From: Pleurocapsa sp. MO_226.B13
GTDB lineage: Bacteria > Cyanobacteriota > Cyanobacteriia > Cyanobacteriales > Xenococcaceae
Assembly: GCA_030064795.1 (NCBI GenBank)
Contig: JASJEI010000048.1
Coordinates: 1-31,756, forward strand
Direction: 5' to 3'
Length of the DNA: 31,756 nucleotides
In this document: positions 8,324 to 16,667 of the stretch, in pieces
How positions within the stretch are numbered: position 1 is the first letter of the stretch
How the letters are laid out: each line of letters opens with the position of its first letter
Notes under the pieces: model-generated
The model's database searches: none
What the model saw: the letters and a program-made list of their open reading frames with translations, nothing else
What the model was told of the DNA's origin: nothing
Translations under genes and position numbers: made by a program

Positions 8324-11300
8324 CTAATGACCCCGAACTACATCTTCGATCGCTTGCAATAAAGCCTGAGTAGTGTAGGGTTTTGCCAGAAAGCTGTTGA
8401 TGTTCAGTTGGCGATCGCTAAATACTTGGCTGGTAAAATTGCGACCGCTAATGGCGATAACTTTGACCAGGGGATTAATTTTTTGTAAGGTGCGAATGGC
8501 AGTCGTCCCATCCATAACAGGCATCATCATATTCATTAACACGACGGCAATCTCAGCTTGATTGCGGACATAAGAGGCAATGGCTTCAATTCCATCACGC
8601 GCATCGATAACCCGATAGTTGTGTGTTTCTAAAGAAGCCTTGGTAATTTCTCGAATTGTTGCCTCATCGTCTACCACTAGGATTAATTCTCCCTTGCCTT
8701 TGGGTAAAATCACATTCTCTTTTGAGTCTGCTTCTGCGACTTCAGCAGCAGGTATAAACACGTTAAATTGAGTTCCCTGTTCTCTCTGACTGACTACATC
8801 GATAAAACCACCATGACTCTGGACGATATTCATTACTGTCGCCAAACCTAACCCAGTCCCTCCCTCTTCTCCTTTGGTGGTAAAAAATGGTTCAAAAATC
8901 TGTTCTATATTTTCAGGTGGAATACCAACTCCCGTATCCGAAACTATAATTGCTACATAAGAGCCAACTTCTGCTTGAGGGTGTTCTCGGACATATTCTC
9001 GGTCTATTGTGAGATTAATTGCGGAAATACTTAGTAATCCGCCATTGGGCATAGCATCTCTAGCATTAACTACTAGATTGAGCAAAATTTGATGAATTTG
9101 GGTGGCATCTCCCCTAACAGTCCAGAGGTTGGAGGCTATATTAGTTTGAATTTCAATTGACTTGGGAAAAGTTTCCGTGGCAATTTGCTTGATATCCCTA
9201 ATTAAATGCTTTACTTGCACAATGCCATGCTTTCCTTCTATACCTCTGGCAAAGGATAATACCTGTTGCACCAAAGCTGAACCTCGTTTGACGTTGTTTT
9301 CTAGCATTTCAATTAACTCTCTAGAACGAGGATTCATGTGAGAGAGAGTTACGGGTAAAAGCTGCAAACTCATCATAATCGGTGTCAAAATATTGTTGAG
9401 GTCGTGGGCTATACCACCAGCTAAAGAACCGAGGTTTTCTAAACGTTGATGGCGCAAAGACTGTTCTTCCAGGCGTTTTTTTTCGGTAATATCGGCAATG
9501 ACACCAATCATCTGTATTGGTTGACCTTCAGCATCGAGCAAAACATGACCTCTAGCTGTTACCCAACGATATTTACCATCTGACAAGATAATGCGCGTTT
9601 CTATTTCATAAAGTCCATGTTTGGCGATCGCTTGTTTGGCTTGTTTGTCGATCCGCTGACGGTCTTCGGGATGGATCCGTTCTAGTATCGCAGCTAAAGT
9701 ATTAGATTCATCAGTAGTCAAGCCCAAAATTGACTCCGAACGTGGGGATAAAATCACCTGGTTGGTGCTAATCTCCCAGATCCAAGTCCCCATCGCAGCA
9801 GCATCCAAAGCGGTTCTCAGTTGGGTTTCCCGTTCGCGCAGGGTTTCTTCTGCCTGTTTGCGACTGCTGATATCAACACCAGAACCAATATAGCCAACAA
9901 ACTCGCCATCGCTAGTAAAACGCGGAACTCCCCGATCTAAAACCCAGCTATATTCACCATTAGCCTTTCTCAATCTATACTCAAGGGTAAATTCCTCTCG
10001 GCGATCGAAAGCAGCCGAATATATTTTCTGACAACGCTCTCGATCTTCTCGATGTATTCTTACCGTCCAGTCACTACCTATCGCCTGCTCTAAAGTTTGC
10101 CCAGTAAAATCTAACCAGGGTTGATTTAAAAAGCTATATCGTTTGTCTATTCCTGTCATCCAGATCGTGACTGGTGCCGTATTTGCCATCAGCCGAAATC
10201 GCGTCTCGCTTTCTCGAATAGCTGCTTCTGCTATCTCGCGTCTTTTGAGTTCGGCTTGTGCTTGTTGATAGAGTTCTGCTTGCTGAATGGCGATCGCCAC
10301 TTGAATCGCTAAAAGCTGGAGTAATTCTAATTCTGCTTCCTGCCAATTTCTCGGATTAGAACACTGATGAACGATTAATAATCCCCAGAGACGTTCTGCG
10401 GTAGTATCTTCATTTTCTTCTGTTAGCAAAATGGGAATTGCCACATTTGCCCTAACCTGAAAACTTTCCAGTAATTCAAGATGACATTGACTCAGGTTAG
10501 CCCGATAGATATCTGCTACCGCAAAGATATGTCCCTGATTGTAGGGTTCGAGCCAAGCTCGTTTAAAACAAGAGTCTTTGATGACGCGATCGAGAATCGA
10601 CCATTGAGGCTTGCTAACTGCTTCTGTGGTGACAATTCCACTCCAGTCTGGCTCAAAACGATAAATCAAGACCCGATCCGCTTGAATTAGCTGTCTTACC
10701 TCTTCTACAGTTGTTTCCAGAATCGTCTCTAAGTCTATAGAACGACGAATTCTCAGGCTGGTTTGGGCAACTAATTGTTCTCTTCTCTCTCTTAATTCGG
10801 TAGCTGGTGCATCTGGCTCGATCATATCTGGATTATTTTTTGGCAAAGAGATATTTGGTTCTGGTTCTAACGGAATCACTGGACTGGGCGATATTTCTGA
10901 AGCATTTTGTAAGTCACTTAGATCGAGCGCCCGTAATAAATCTCTCTGGTCGATCGTACCTAATAATTCCCCTTGAGTGCCAGTTACTACCAAGCGTCGC
11001 ACGCCAGATTGATTCATTTGCCGATGCACTTGCCTCAGAGAGTCTTCGGGGTGAGCGCAGATTAAGGGAGTACTCATGACCTCCCCTGCCTGAATTGCTG
11101 CTAAATTTAATTCTAATAGTTGGAATTGAACGATATCCTGTTCGGTAATGATTCCCAGAGGTTTTAAAAAATTGTTGTCTTCCCCAGTCTCAACTATAGG
11201 AATACAGCTAACTCGATAATCGCTCATCAGTTGAGCTACCTTTAGCACCGAGTCCGTAACTAAGGCATGAATTGCCCTAGACATCGATTCTCCTACTGTC

Positions 11301-11791
11301 CGCAGTTCTAATAAATCTGCCGAACGCAAAGCTCGACGCAAACTATCTTGAGTGACTAACCCGATTAAACCCTGCTGTGGATCGACAATTGGTAAGTGTC
11401 GAATTTGATAGCGACGAAATAAATTTAGGGCAGCTAAAATATCTAAAGTTCCTGTAGAGGTCATGGTAATTACATTCTCGTTAATCACCTCGGCAAGAGT
11501 GACCCTTTTCAAATTTCTTTCAGTTGAAATCAGACTTACTAAAGTCTGCTCGGTGAGAATGCCTACAATCTGAGAATCGGCGATCGCTAGAACACAACTA
11601 TGACGAAACGGAGCGAGGGAATCAACAGTGACAGTGCGATCGTCACCAGCTAAGATACAACTCAAAACACAACTATTAGTCCAACTTTTACTCATTAACC
11701 CGATTACTTCTTCAATCGGAGTCTCAGGAGGCATTGTTAATGGTTCGCGCTCGACTGCTTGTTCTAGAGAGATCGAGTTCTTTTGTTCCAT
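8324..11791 (-). CDS. Hybrid histidine kinase: CBS x4, cyanobacteriochrome-type GAF, PAS, PAS, HisKA, HATPase, receiver
   Basis: 1155 aa with no transmembrane segments, so a cytoplasmic sensor. Order: four CBS motifs (about 10-295, two Bateman modules, probably sensing adenine nucleotides); a GAF domain (336-510); two PAS domains (525-645 and 655-775); HisKA with H796 in GIAHDLNN; HATPase with NLVVNARDAMPNGG (905-918), SDTGVGIP (951-958) and GTGLGL (978-983); and a C-terminal receiver (1033-1150). The GAF has D-S-C-F at 406-409 and C436-H437, the two cysteines exactly 28 residues apart. That matches the DXCF class of cyanobacteriochromes, which bind a phycobilin through both cysteines. The receiver keeps the VDDE acidic pair, S1115 and K1137 but has Asn at 1087 (codon AAT, 8531-8533) where the phosphorylated Asp belongs. 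Divergent from the cellulose-synthase gene. Partner and output are unknown. Confidence 0.9.
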   Translation of the reverse strand: MEQKNSISLEQAVEREPLTMPPETPIEEVIGLMSKSWTNSCVLSCILAGDDRTVTVDSLAPFRHSCVLAIADSQIVGILTEQTLVSLISTERNLKRVTLAEVINENVITMTSTGTLDILAALNLFRRYQIRHLPIVDPQQGLIGLVTQDSLRRALRSADLLELRTVGESMSRAIHALVTDSVLKVAQLMSDYRVSCIPIVETGEDNNFLKPLGIITEQDIVQFQLLELNLAAIQAGEVMSTPLICAHPEDSLRQVHRQMNQSGVRRLVVTGTQGELLGTIDQRDLLRALDLSDLQNASEISPSPVIPLEPEPNISLPKNNPDMIEPDAPATELRERREQLVAQTSLRIRRSIDLETILETTVEEVRQLIQADRVLIYRFEPDWSGIVTTEAVSKPQWSILDRVIKDSCFKRAWLEPYNQGHIFAVADIYRANLSQCHLELLESFQVRANVAIPILLTEENEDTTAERLWGLLIVHQCSNPRNWQEAELELLQLLAIQVAIAIQQAELYQQAQAELKRREIAEAAIRESETRFRLMANTAPVTIWMTGIDKRYSFLNQPWLDFTGQTLEQAIGSDWTVRIHREDRERCQKIYSAAFDRREEFTLEYRLRKANGEYSWVLDRGVPRFTSDGEFVGYIGSGVDISSRKQAEETLRERETQLRTALDAAAMGTWIWEISTNQVILSPRSESILGLTTDESNTLAAILERIHPEDRQRIDKQAKQAIAKHGLYEIETRIILSDGKYRWVTARGHVLLDAEGQPIQMIGVIADITEKKRLEEQSLRHQRLENLGSLAGGIAHDLNNILTPIMMSLQLLPVTLSHMNPRSRELIEMLENNVKRGSALVQQVLSFARGIEGKHGIVQVKHLIRDIKQIATETFPKSIEIQTNIASNLWTVRGDATQIHQILLNLVVNARDAMPNGGLLSISAINLTIDREYVREHPQAEVGSYVAIIVSDTGVGIPPENIEQIFEPFFTTKGEEGGTGLGLATVMNIVQSHGGFIDVVSQREQGTQFNVFIPAAEVAEADSKENVILPKGKGELILVVDDEATIREITKASLETHNYRVIDARDGIEAIASYVRNQAEIAVVLMNMMMPVMDGTTAIRTLQKINPLVKVIAISGRNFTSQVFSDRQLNINSFLAKPYTTQALLQAIEDVVRGH

Positions 11792-12872
11792 GACTAGTTA
11801 TGTATTGAGTTTTATCAATGTAAATAAGGATATAAATTAATTTATGTCTATTACTTTTTAGAAAACAAAAACAATTAATAGTATTCTATTGATAAAAAAA
11901 TAAACCGAGTATTAACTTATATTGCAAAATATTACTAGAGAAACTATTTATGAAACGTCAATAAAGCCCCAAAGCTCCTGAGAAACTGTTTGTAGAGTAA
12001 ATCTTAAAAACCAAACAAGTGGGTAAGTAGGGGGGTAGGGGGTAGAGACGCGATATATGAGGGGCTGTTTCTTGAGGTTTCCTCAAGAATTTATAAGCCC
12101 CGTCGCGTCTCTAGAAGGGAGGTAGGGAAGTATTAGTCCCCAAGTCCCCAAACGGTCAAATCCCAATATTGGTTTTACAACAGTCTCAAAAAGGAGGCAA
12201 AGAATAACTAAGAAAGACAACATCAAAAAGCTTTACATACGCGCTCCCAAAAGGATAAAGTACCAAACCTTATCTAGTTCTTAATTTATTGGCTAAATCG
12301 CTTTTTGAGGTTGATTAAATAGCTATGGTTGCCAACTTTATCTTGGTTAAGATCTAGCAATATATTTGACGCAGCTCGATCGCTTAATTCTCGAACCTCG
12401 AACTGCAATATTGAGTATTAATTACTTATTAGCTACAGTTTTTAGACTGGTATTTTTACACTTTAATTAAATTAAACTAACCAAATGGCAATAGTTATTT
12501 TTCTATCTTCCCTAAATATACGCAACAACTGGTATTTTTAGTAAATCTTGTGGATTTCCCGCTCCCTCGTCTATTAACCTAGTTTAAGCTCGGAGCAAAT
12601 CGTCTCAGGTTACTATTTTTTTTGAGTAACATATAACTTTTGATTTACATTAAAACTACATAAATAGATAGTTTTTTTTAGTATTAACCAAGATTTTAGA
12701 CCTTGTCAAACAAAAAAAACATGTAACACCAAAAACGAAATTTGAAAAGTAAATAATTCGAGAATTTGAACACAATATGGGGAGATAAAAATCTATGTTA
12801 ACGAGAAATTTACATATGTTTTGTTAAGCTGTGCCTACTTGGATAGGTATAATCACTCTCACGTACACAATA
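11792..12872. other. Long AT-rich intergenic region between divergent genes
   Basis: Roughly 1.08 kb separates the kinase start from the cellulose-synthase start. It holds one strong hairpin (12043-12113) and is otherwise AT-rich with long A and T runs. No convincing coding frame, tRNA or known riboswitch fold was recognised. It must contain the promoters of both flanking genes, but no clean -35/-10 pair could be assigned. Confidence 0.6.
12043..12113. repeat. 71-base hairpin/MITE-like inverted repeat
   Basis: The outer arms TAGAGACGCGA (12043-12053) and TCGCGTCTCTA (12103-12113) are perfect complements. Inside, GGGGCT pairs with AAGCCCC imperfectly, and TTCTTGAGG (12069-12077) pairs perfectly with CCTCAAGAA (12081-12089) across a 3-base loop. 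It is flanked by G-rich runs. This fits a small palindromic element or a structured RNA segment; there is no T-tract for a terminator. Confidence 0.65.
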
Positions 12873-15095
12873 ATGCAAACTATCAAGCCAGTATCAAAGT
12901 CTAGAGGAAGGGTATATACAGATCGCAAATCCTCAAGACAGCTTCCCGTTCATACTGCTACCTTAATAATTTTGTCCGTGTTAGGTTTTTCTGGAGCGAT
13001 CGCTACATCATGGCTGTTGGGTAATAGCCACGTTACAGAATTATTTATTCAACTGCACATAATTCAAGCTAATCCTCCTAGTTGGTTAATGCCTCCCCAA
13101 GTGGATAATCAATATTATCTGCTAGCACCGACGTTGGTCTTGTTTGTACTGGGACAAGCGGTGATGAAACTGTCGCCTCAGCCTAGTGCTTGGTCGCGTC
13201 GTCTAGTAGCAACCGTTTTATTTGCTCTGTTTGTTCGTTACATCTTATGGCGATCGCTTTCGACTCTTAATTTAGCCAATCCCATGGAGGGTATATTTAG
13301 CCTGGGATTATTTCTGATGGAGTTTTTAGTCATGATTGGCGGTGCATTTCAGATGCTGTTGTTGCTTACCGTCAAAAACCGCGATCGCGAGGCGGATAAA
13401 TATAGTGTCGCCGTCAAGGAAAACCGCTACAGACCCTCGGTAGACATCTTGATTCCAACCTATAACGAGCCTGATTTCATCCTCAAGCGGACGATTATCG
13501 GTTGTCAGGCATTGAATTATGACAACAAACAAATATACCTTTTAGACGATACCAGAAGAGAAAGTATCAAACGATTAGCTCGAAAATTAGGCTGTAACTA
13601 CATAACAAGACCCGATAACAGCTACGCTAAGGCAGGAAATCTCAACCACGCCTTGAAGCAAACCTACGGAGAATTAGTAGTAGTTTTTGATGCCGATTTT
13701 GTTCCTACCAGCAACTTTTTAGAGCGTACTGTTGGCTTCTTCCAGAACCAGAAAGTAGGCTTAGTTCAAACACCTCAGAGCTTTTATAACCCCGACCCCA
13801 TTGCTCGCAATCTTGGTTTAGAAACTGTTTTGACCTCTGAAGAAGAAGTTTTTTACCGTCATCTGCAACAGATAAAAGATGGTGCGGGTAGCGTGGTGTG
13901 TGCGGGAACATCATTTGTAGTCAGACGTAAGGCACTACAAGAAATTGGCTACTTTGCTACAGAGTCAGTCAGTGAGGATTATTTTACGGGAATTAAACTA
14001 TCTGCTAAGGGTTATGAGTTAATCTATCTAGACGAGAAATTAAGTGCGGGTTTGGCAGCAGAAAGTATCGGCGCACATATAGACCAGAGATTACGTTGGG
14101 TTAGAGGTACTCTGCAAGCCTTTTTTGTTAAATCCAATCCTCTAACTATTTCAGGGTTAAACCTCTGGCAAAGATTGGGACACCTAGAAGGGATTATGCA
14201 CTGGTTTACCTGTATTCCCCGTGTTTTCTTTTTGATCTTTCCCGTAGTCTGCATTTTTGGTCAGTTAAATCCCGTTTTAACTACTTCGGCAGAGTTAGCT
14301 TATATTTTCTTGCCTTTTTACGCCATGCAACTAACTATGTTTAGTTGGTTAAATAGGCGATCGCGTTCGGTATTACTATCGGATGTTTACTCCCTGGTAC
14401 AGACTATTCCCGTATTTATTACCGTTCTTAAAGTGATGCTCAATCCCTTTGGCAAAGGATTTAAGGTCACTCCCAAGGGTTTATCCAGAAATAAGTTTAA
14501 CTACAATTGGTCTTTAGCCTTTCCAATGACAATTTTACTGGGAGCAACTTTGATTAGCTTTAGCTACAGTTTATTCAATCCCCCCCAGACTGGTTTTAAT
14601 TTAGGTTTGTATTGGAGTAGTTATAACTTGCTCACCATTAGCGTAGCGATGATGACCTTGTTAGATGTACCCAAGCCGAGCTTTTATGAATGGTTTGCAG
14701 TACGAAAAGAAATTAATCTCTACAGCGATCGCTACAGCTATCAGGCTACAACCCAAAAAATCTCAGAAGAGGGTGTGGAAATAGTTTTAGACTGCTCCGC
14801 CAATTTATCGACCGATGTCATTGTCGAACTGTTACCCGAAGTTTTGATAGTTTCTGGCAAAATTACCCGCAGCTACGTCAGCGATGATTCCCTAAGAGCA
14901 GTAGTCAAATTTCAAAATTTAAGCATCGCGCAACATCGGGAATTGGTTGAGATTTTATACTGTCGTCCCAGTCAGTGGCAAATAAAAAATACTCCCAATG
15001 AAATACAATCGGCACTAATCCTATTTAAATTGCTATTAAGACCATTAATATTTCTCAATGCTAAAAAAGTCGGCCAGTTGAGACTGCAATACTGA
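12873..15095 (+). CDS. Cellulose synthase-like glycosyltransferase (GT2, BcsA-type)
   Basis: 740 aa from the ATG at 12873; a GTG at 12831 would add 14 residues, and neither start has a good ribosome binding site. Inner-membrane processive beta-glucan synthase using UDP-glucose (family knowledge). About four membrane segments lie before residue 170. The GT2 domain follows: DD at 225-226 (LLDDTRR), DAD at 273-275, SED with E368-D369, and QRLRW at 405-409. Then come further membrane segments and the gating-loop motif FKVTPKG at 530-536, which is typical of BcsA. The C-terminal part (about 610-700) sits where BcsA has its c-di-GMP-binding PilZ domain. Here the RxxxR motif is not recognisable and the DxSxxG Asp is Lys (KISEEG, 629-634). 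No bcsB-like partner is adjacent. Product could be cellulose or a related beta-glucan. Confidence 0.88.
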   Translation: MQTIKPVSKSRGRVYTDRKSSRQLPVHTATLIILSVLGFSGAIATSWLLGNSHVTELFIQLHIIQANPPSWLMPPQVDNQYYLLAPTLVLFVLGQAVMKLSPQPSAWSRRLVATVLFALFVRYILWRSLSTLNLANPMEGIFSLGLFLMEFLVMIGGAFQMLLLLTVKNRDREADKYSVAVKENRYRPSVDILIPTYNEPDFILKRTIIGCQALNYDNKQIYLLDDTRRESIKRLARKLGCNYITRPDNSYAKAGNLNHALKQTYGELVVVFDADFVPTSNFLERTVGFFQNQKVGLVQTPQSFYNPDPIARNLGLETVLTSEEEVFYRHLQQIKDGAGSVVCAGTSFVVRRKALQEIGYFATESVSEDYFTGIKLSAKGYELIYLDEKLSAGLAAESIGAHIDQRLRWVRGTLQAFFVKSNPLTISGLNLWQRLGHLEGIMHWFTCIPRVFFLIFPVVCIFGQLNPVLTTSAELAYIFLPFYAMQLTMFSWLNRRSRSVLLSDVYSLVQTIPVFITVLKVMLNPFGKGFKVTPKGLSRNKFNYNWSLAFPMTILLGATLISFSYSLFNPPQTGFNLGLYWSSYNLLTISVAMMTLLDVPKPSFYEWFAVRKEINLYSDRYSYQATTQKISEEGVEIVLDCSANLSTDVIVELLPEVLIVSGKITRSYVSDDSLRAVVKFQNLSIAQHRELVEILYCRPSQWQIKNTPNEIQSALILFKLLLRPLIFLNAKKVGQLRLQY

Positions 15096-15107
15096 TGACT
15101 TGGTTTT

Positions 15108-15130
15108 AAAGCCTTTCTAGATTGGCTTTT
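15108..15130 (+). terminator. Possible weak terminator after the glycosyltransferase
   Basis: AAAGCC and GGCTTT form a 6-bp stem with a 10-base loop, followed by only a short T run. It lies 13 bases after the stop codon of the cellulose-synthase-like gene. Weak, but position is suitable. Confidence 0.35.
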
Positions 15131-15210
15131 AGCCATAGCAAAATAGTTTGAGAGCGATCGCCCTAGAGAAATTGACTGAGTGCGATCGCTATTTTTTTTG
15201 AATATTTTTG

Positions 15211-15441
15211 TTAGCTGTCTGAAGGCGATCGCCTACTTTTGTAGTAGCTCAAAAAAAGTCGCTTTATCGAGATCGAGTCTTGAATCATCCCCATCAAAGT
15301 ACCTGGCTTTAAATCTTTTCCTGAATGAATCGGAACTACTACCCTGCGCCCCCTGCTATCTTTGTAAATAGCATGACTGCCCTTTTGTCGGTCGAGATAA
15401 AAACCTAATTTTTTGATTACCTTGACAAAACCCTTAAAGGC
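15211..15441 (-). pseudogene. Decayed HicA-type mRNA interferase toxin
   Basis: Reading leftward, the frame from 15441 gives FVKVIKKLGFYLDRQKGSHA, then a GRRVVVPIHSGKDLKPGTL stretch. This is the HicA double-stranded-RNA-binding-like fold with its catalytic GSH histidine. Two defects are visible. No ATG, GTG or TTG opens the frame before the conserved part, and the upstream in-frame codon is TAA (15442-15444). The C-terminal helix is out of frame: LDLDKATFFELLQK ending in TAG at 15233-15235 is found in another frame, which implies an indel near residue 60. It overlaps the end of the adjacent hicB. Probably an inactive remnant. Confidence 0.6.
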
Positions 15442-15746
15442 TTAACAATCAAGTCTTCTCTAGGAATTGACAGATTATCGGCACGCAAACTTTGTAGATA
15501 CAGTTCGATAGCTTCGGTAATATTTTCAATGGCTTCTTCCACCGAATCTCCCTGAGAATGACAACCTTTAAGAACAGGGCAAAAAGCGTGATAACCACCA
15601 TCTGCTTCCTTTTCCAAAAGAACCGTATAATTGTAAGCCTGTTTGATGCCGAATACAACAATGGCATTTTGACTCTTACTTTGCCCAAAACTGAAGCCGA
15701 AAAACACAAAACTGTCAAAGTTGAAGTGGCATAAGGTTAGCCTCAA
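15417..15746 (-). CDS. HicB-family antitoxin
   Basis: 109 codons from 15746. The recognisable domain starts at about residue 37: YNYTVLLEKEADGGYHAFCPVLKGCHSQGDSVEEAIENITEAIELYLQSL, the partially degraded RNase-H-like fold of HicB antitoxins. It would neutralise a HicA mRNA interferase. The first 35 residues do not look like HicB, and no ATG, GTG or TTG lies directly before the conserved part. The annotated start is therefore doubtful, and an upstream frameshift or rearrangement is possible. Its partner hicA immediately downstream is broken. It may be a leftover antitoxin or an orphan regulator. Confidence 0.65.
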   Translation of the reverse strand: MRLTLCHFNFDSFVFFGFSFGQSKSQNAIVVFGIKQAYNYTVLLEKEADGGYHAFCPVLKGCHSQGDSVEEAIENITEAIELYLQSLRADNLSIPREDLIVKPLRVLSR

Positions 15747-16006
15747 ATTTAGTCAGCGATCGACTTTTCTACTTTAAAAGTTTAAGGGGATTGAGAGAGA
15801 ATTTTTCTGGATAATTATCTTATTCAATCCCTTCGCTCGTTCCAAAGGAAGTAAGTACGCTCTTAAACTCTAGCCAAGTTAAAGAGCGAAAGTCAGATCG
15901 CTGTAATAATCTCATCATCAAGAGATATGTCTGCAATCTAATTAGCAAGTGGTCACTGTTTACAATAAAGATAGAAGTAGCTTTGACGATGTGGAGGGAA
16001 GTGATT

Positions 16007-16348
16007 ATGACCTTCAACAACTCACCACTCAGATGTACGAGTACTGACTTAGAACTAGAGGCAATTAAGCGTTTTCGTGACTTAGCCCCATTGATTTCTC
16101 CAGAATGTCGAGTCTACCGAGAACTCAGCGGTCGTTCGGTCGTACTATGTCTGGATTTTTCTGCTTGCCCACAAGACCTGAAAATGGATAAAAAAGAAGA
16201 GTGGCAAGAATTTGCTAAGCTACTGATACACTCATCTCACTATTTAGGTTTAGCCAACTCTTTAGTTTTCAAAAACGGAGATCGCATCTTAGCCTGGATG
16301 TCTCTAAACCAAGCACAGTACTTCGGACAGTTTTTTAAGGAGGACTAA
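16007..16348 (+). CDS. Small protein of unknown function
   Basis: 113 aa from the ATG at 16007, chosen because GGAGGG lies 8 bases upstream; the frame is open to 15983. Soluble, no signal peptide, rich in charged residues and with four cysteines. I do not recognise the family. It stands alone: a remnant toxin-antitoxin pair on the other strand lies to the left, and a strong terminator begins 112 bases after its stop. The good ribosome binding site and terminator suggest a genuinely expressed gene. Confidence 0.65.
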   Translation: MTFNNSPLRCTSTDLELEAIKRFRDLAPLISPECRVYRELSGRSVVLCLDFSACPQDLKMDKKEEWQEFAKLLIHSSHYLGLANSLVFKNGDRILAWMSLNQAQYFGQFFKED

Positions 16349-16459
16349 CGTCAACATTTAGCATTTAGCATAATTACTATCGATCGCAATTGCACAAGTC
16401 GGCGATCGCCCGATAGCTCTTTCTTATCGAGATTTAAAACATTAATTCTCGGTTTGATA

Positions 16460-16503
16460 ATAGTTACTACCTGTTAAAAGTGACAGGTAGTAACTATCTT
16501 TTT
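16460..16503 (+). terminator. Strong intrinsic terminator, 15-bp stem
   Basis: ATAGTTACTACCTGT (16460-16474) and ACAGGTAGTAACTAT (16483-16497) are perfect complements with an 8-base loop, followed by C and five Ts. It would end transcription of the small gene at 16007 and insulate the NtcA-type promoter that follows. Confidence 0.8.
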
Positions 16504-16552
16504 GCTCTAACTAACTTGTATTCCTGTAACGATCGCTAGTATCGAACAATTG

Positions 16553-16595
16553 GTAGCAAAATATACGGGTTTGCTAGAGACTAAAATTTTAACCT
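16553..16595 (+). promoter_or_regulatory. NtcA-type activated promoter
   Basis: GTAGCAAAATATAC (16553-16566) fits the NtcA consensus GTA-N8-TAC exactly. A -10-like TAACCT starts 23 bases later (16590-16595), within the 20-24 base spacing of class II NtcA-activated promoters. No -35 box is needed in that class. The first gene of the nitrilase cluster begins 72 bases further on. NtcA is the global nitrogen regulator of cyanobacteria, and the Synechocystis relatives of these genes are nitrogen-starvation induced. The site is seen; binding is inferred. Confidence 0.65.
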
Positions 16596-16667
16596 GTTAA
16601 TAACTCAGCCGTGAGATACGACCTTATTTTCAATCTAGTCGGCAGTTGCGATCGGGAAATTTAGTTT

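Noticed and set aside
10134..11079. Open frames on either strand inside the hybrid kinase gene
   Set aside because: Shadows of a 1155-aa gene with a continuous set of known domains.
11792..12872. Possible riboswitch or hidden small gene in the long spacer
   Set aside because: No known riboswitch core was recognised and no open frame had a ribosome binding site; only the hairpin could be supported.
15180..15371. 63-codon + strand frame opposite the hicA remnant
   Set aside because: The complementary strand gives clear HicA-like protein sequence; this frame is its antisense.
15449..15718. 89-codon minus-strand frame overlapping hicB
   Set aside because: Off-frame reading of the same DNA; only the other frame gives the HicB motif. 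Its start could be a relic of a frameshift at the hicB 5' end, but that cannot be shown here.
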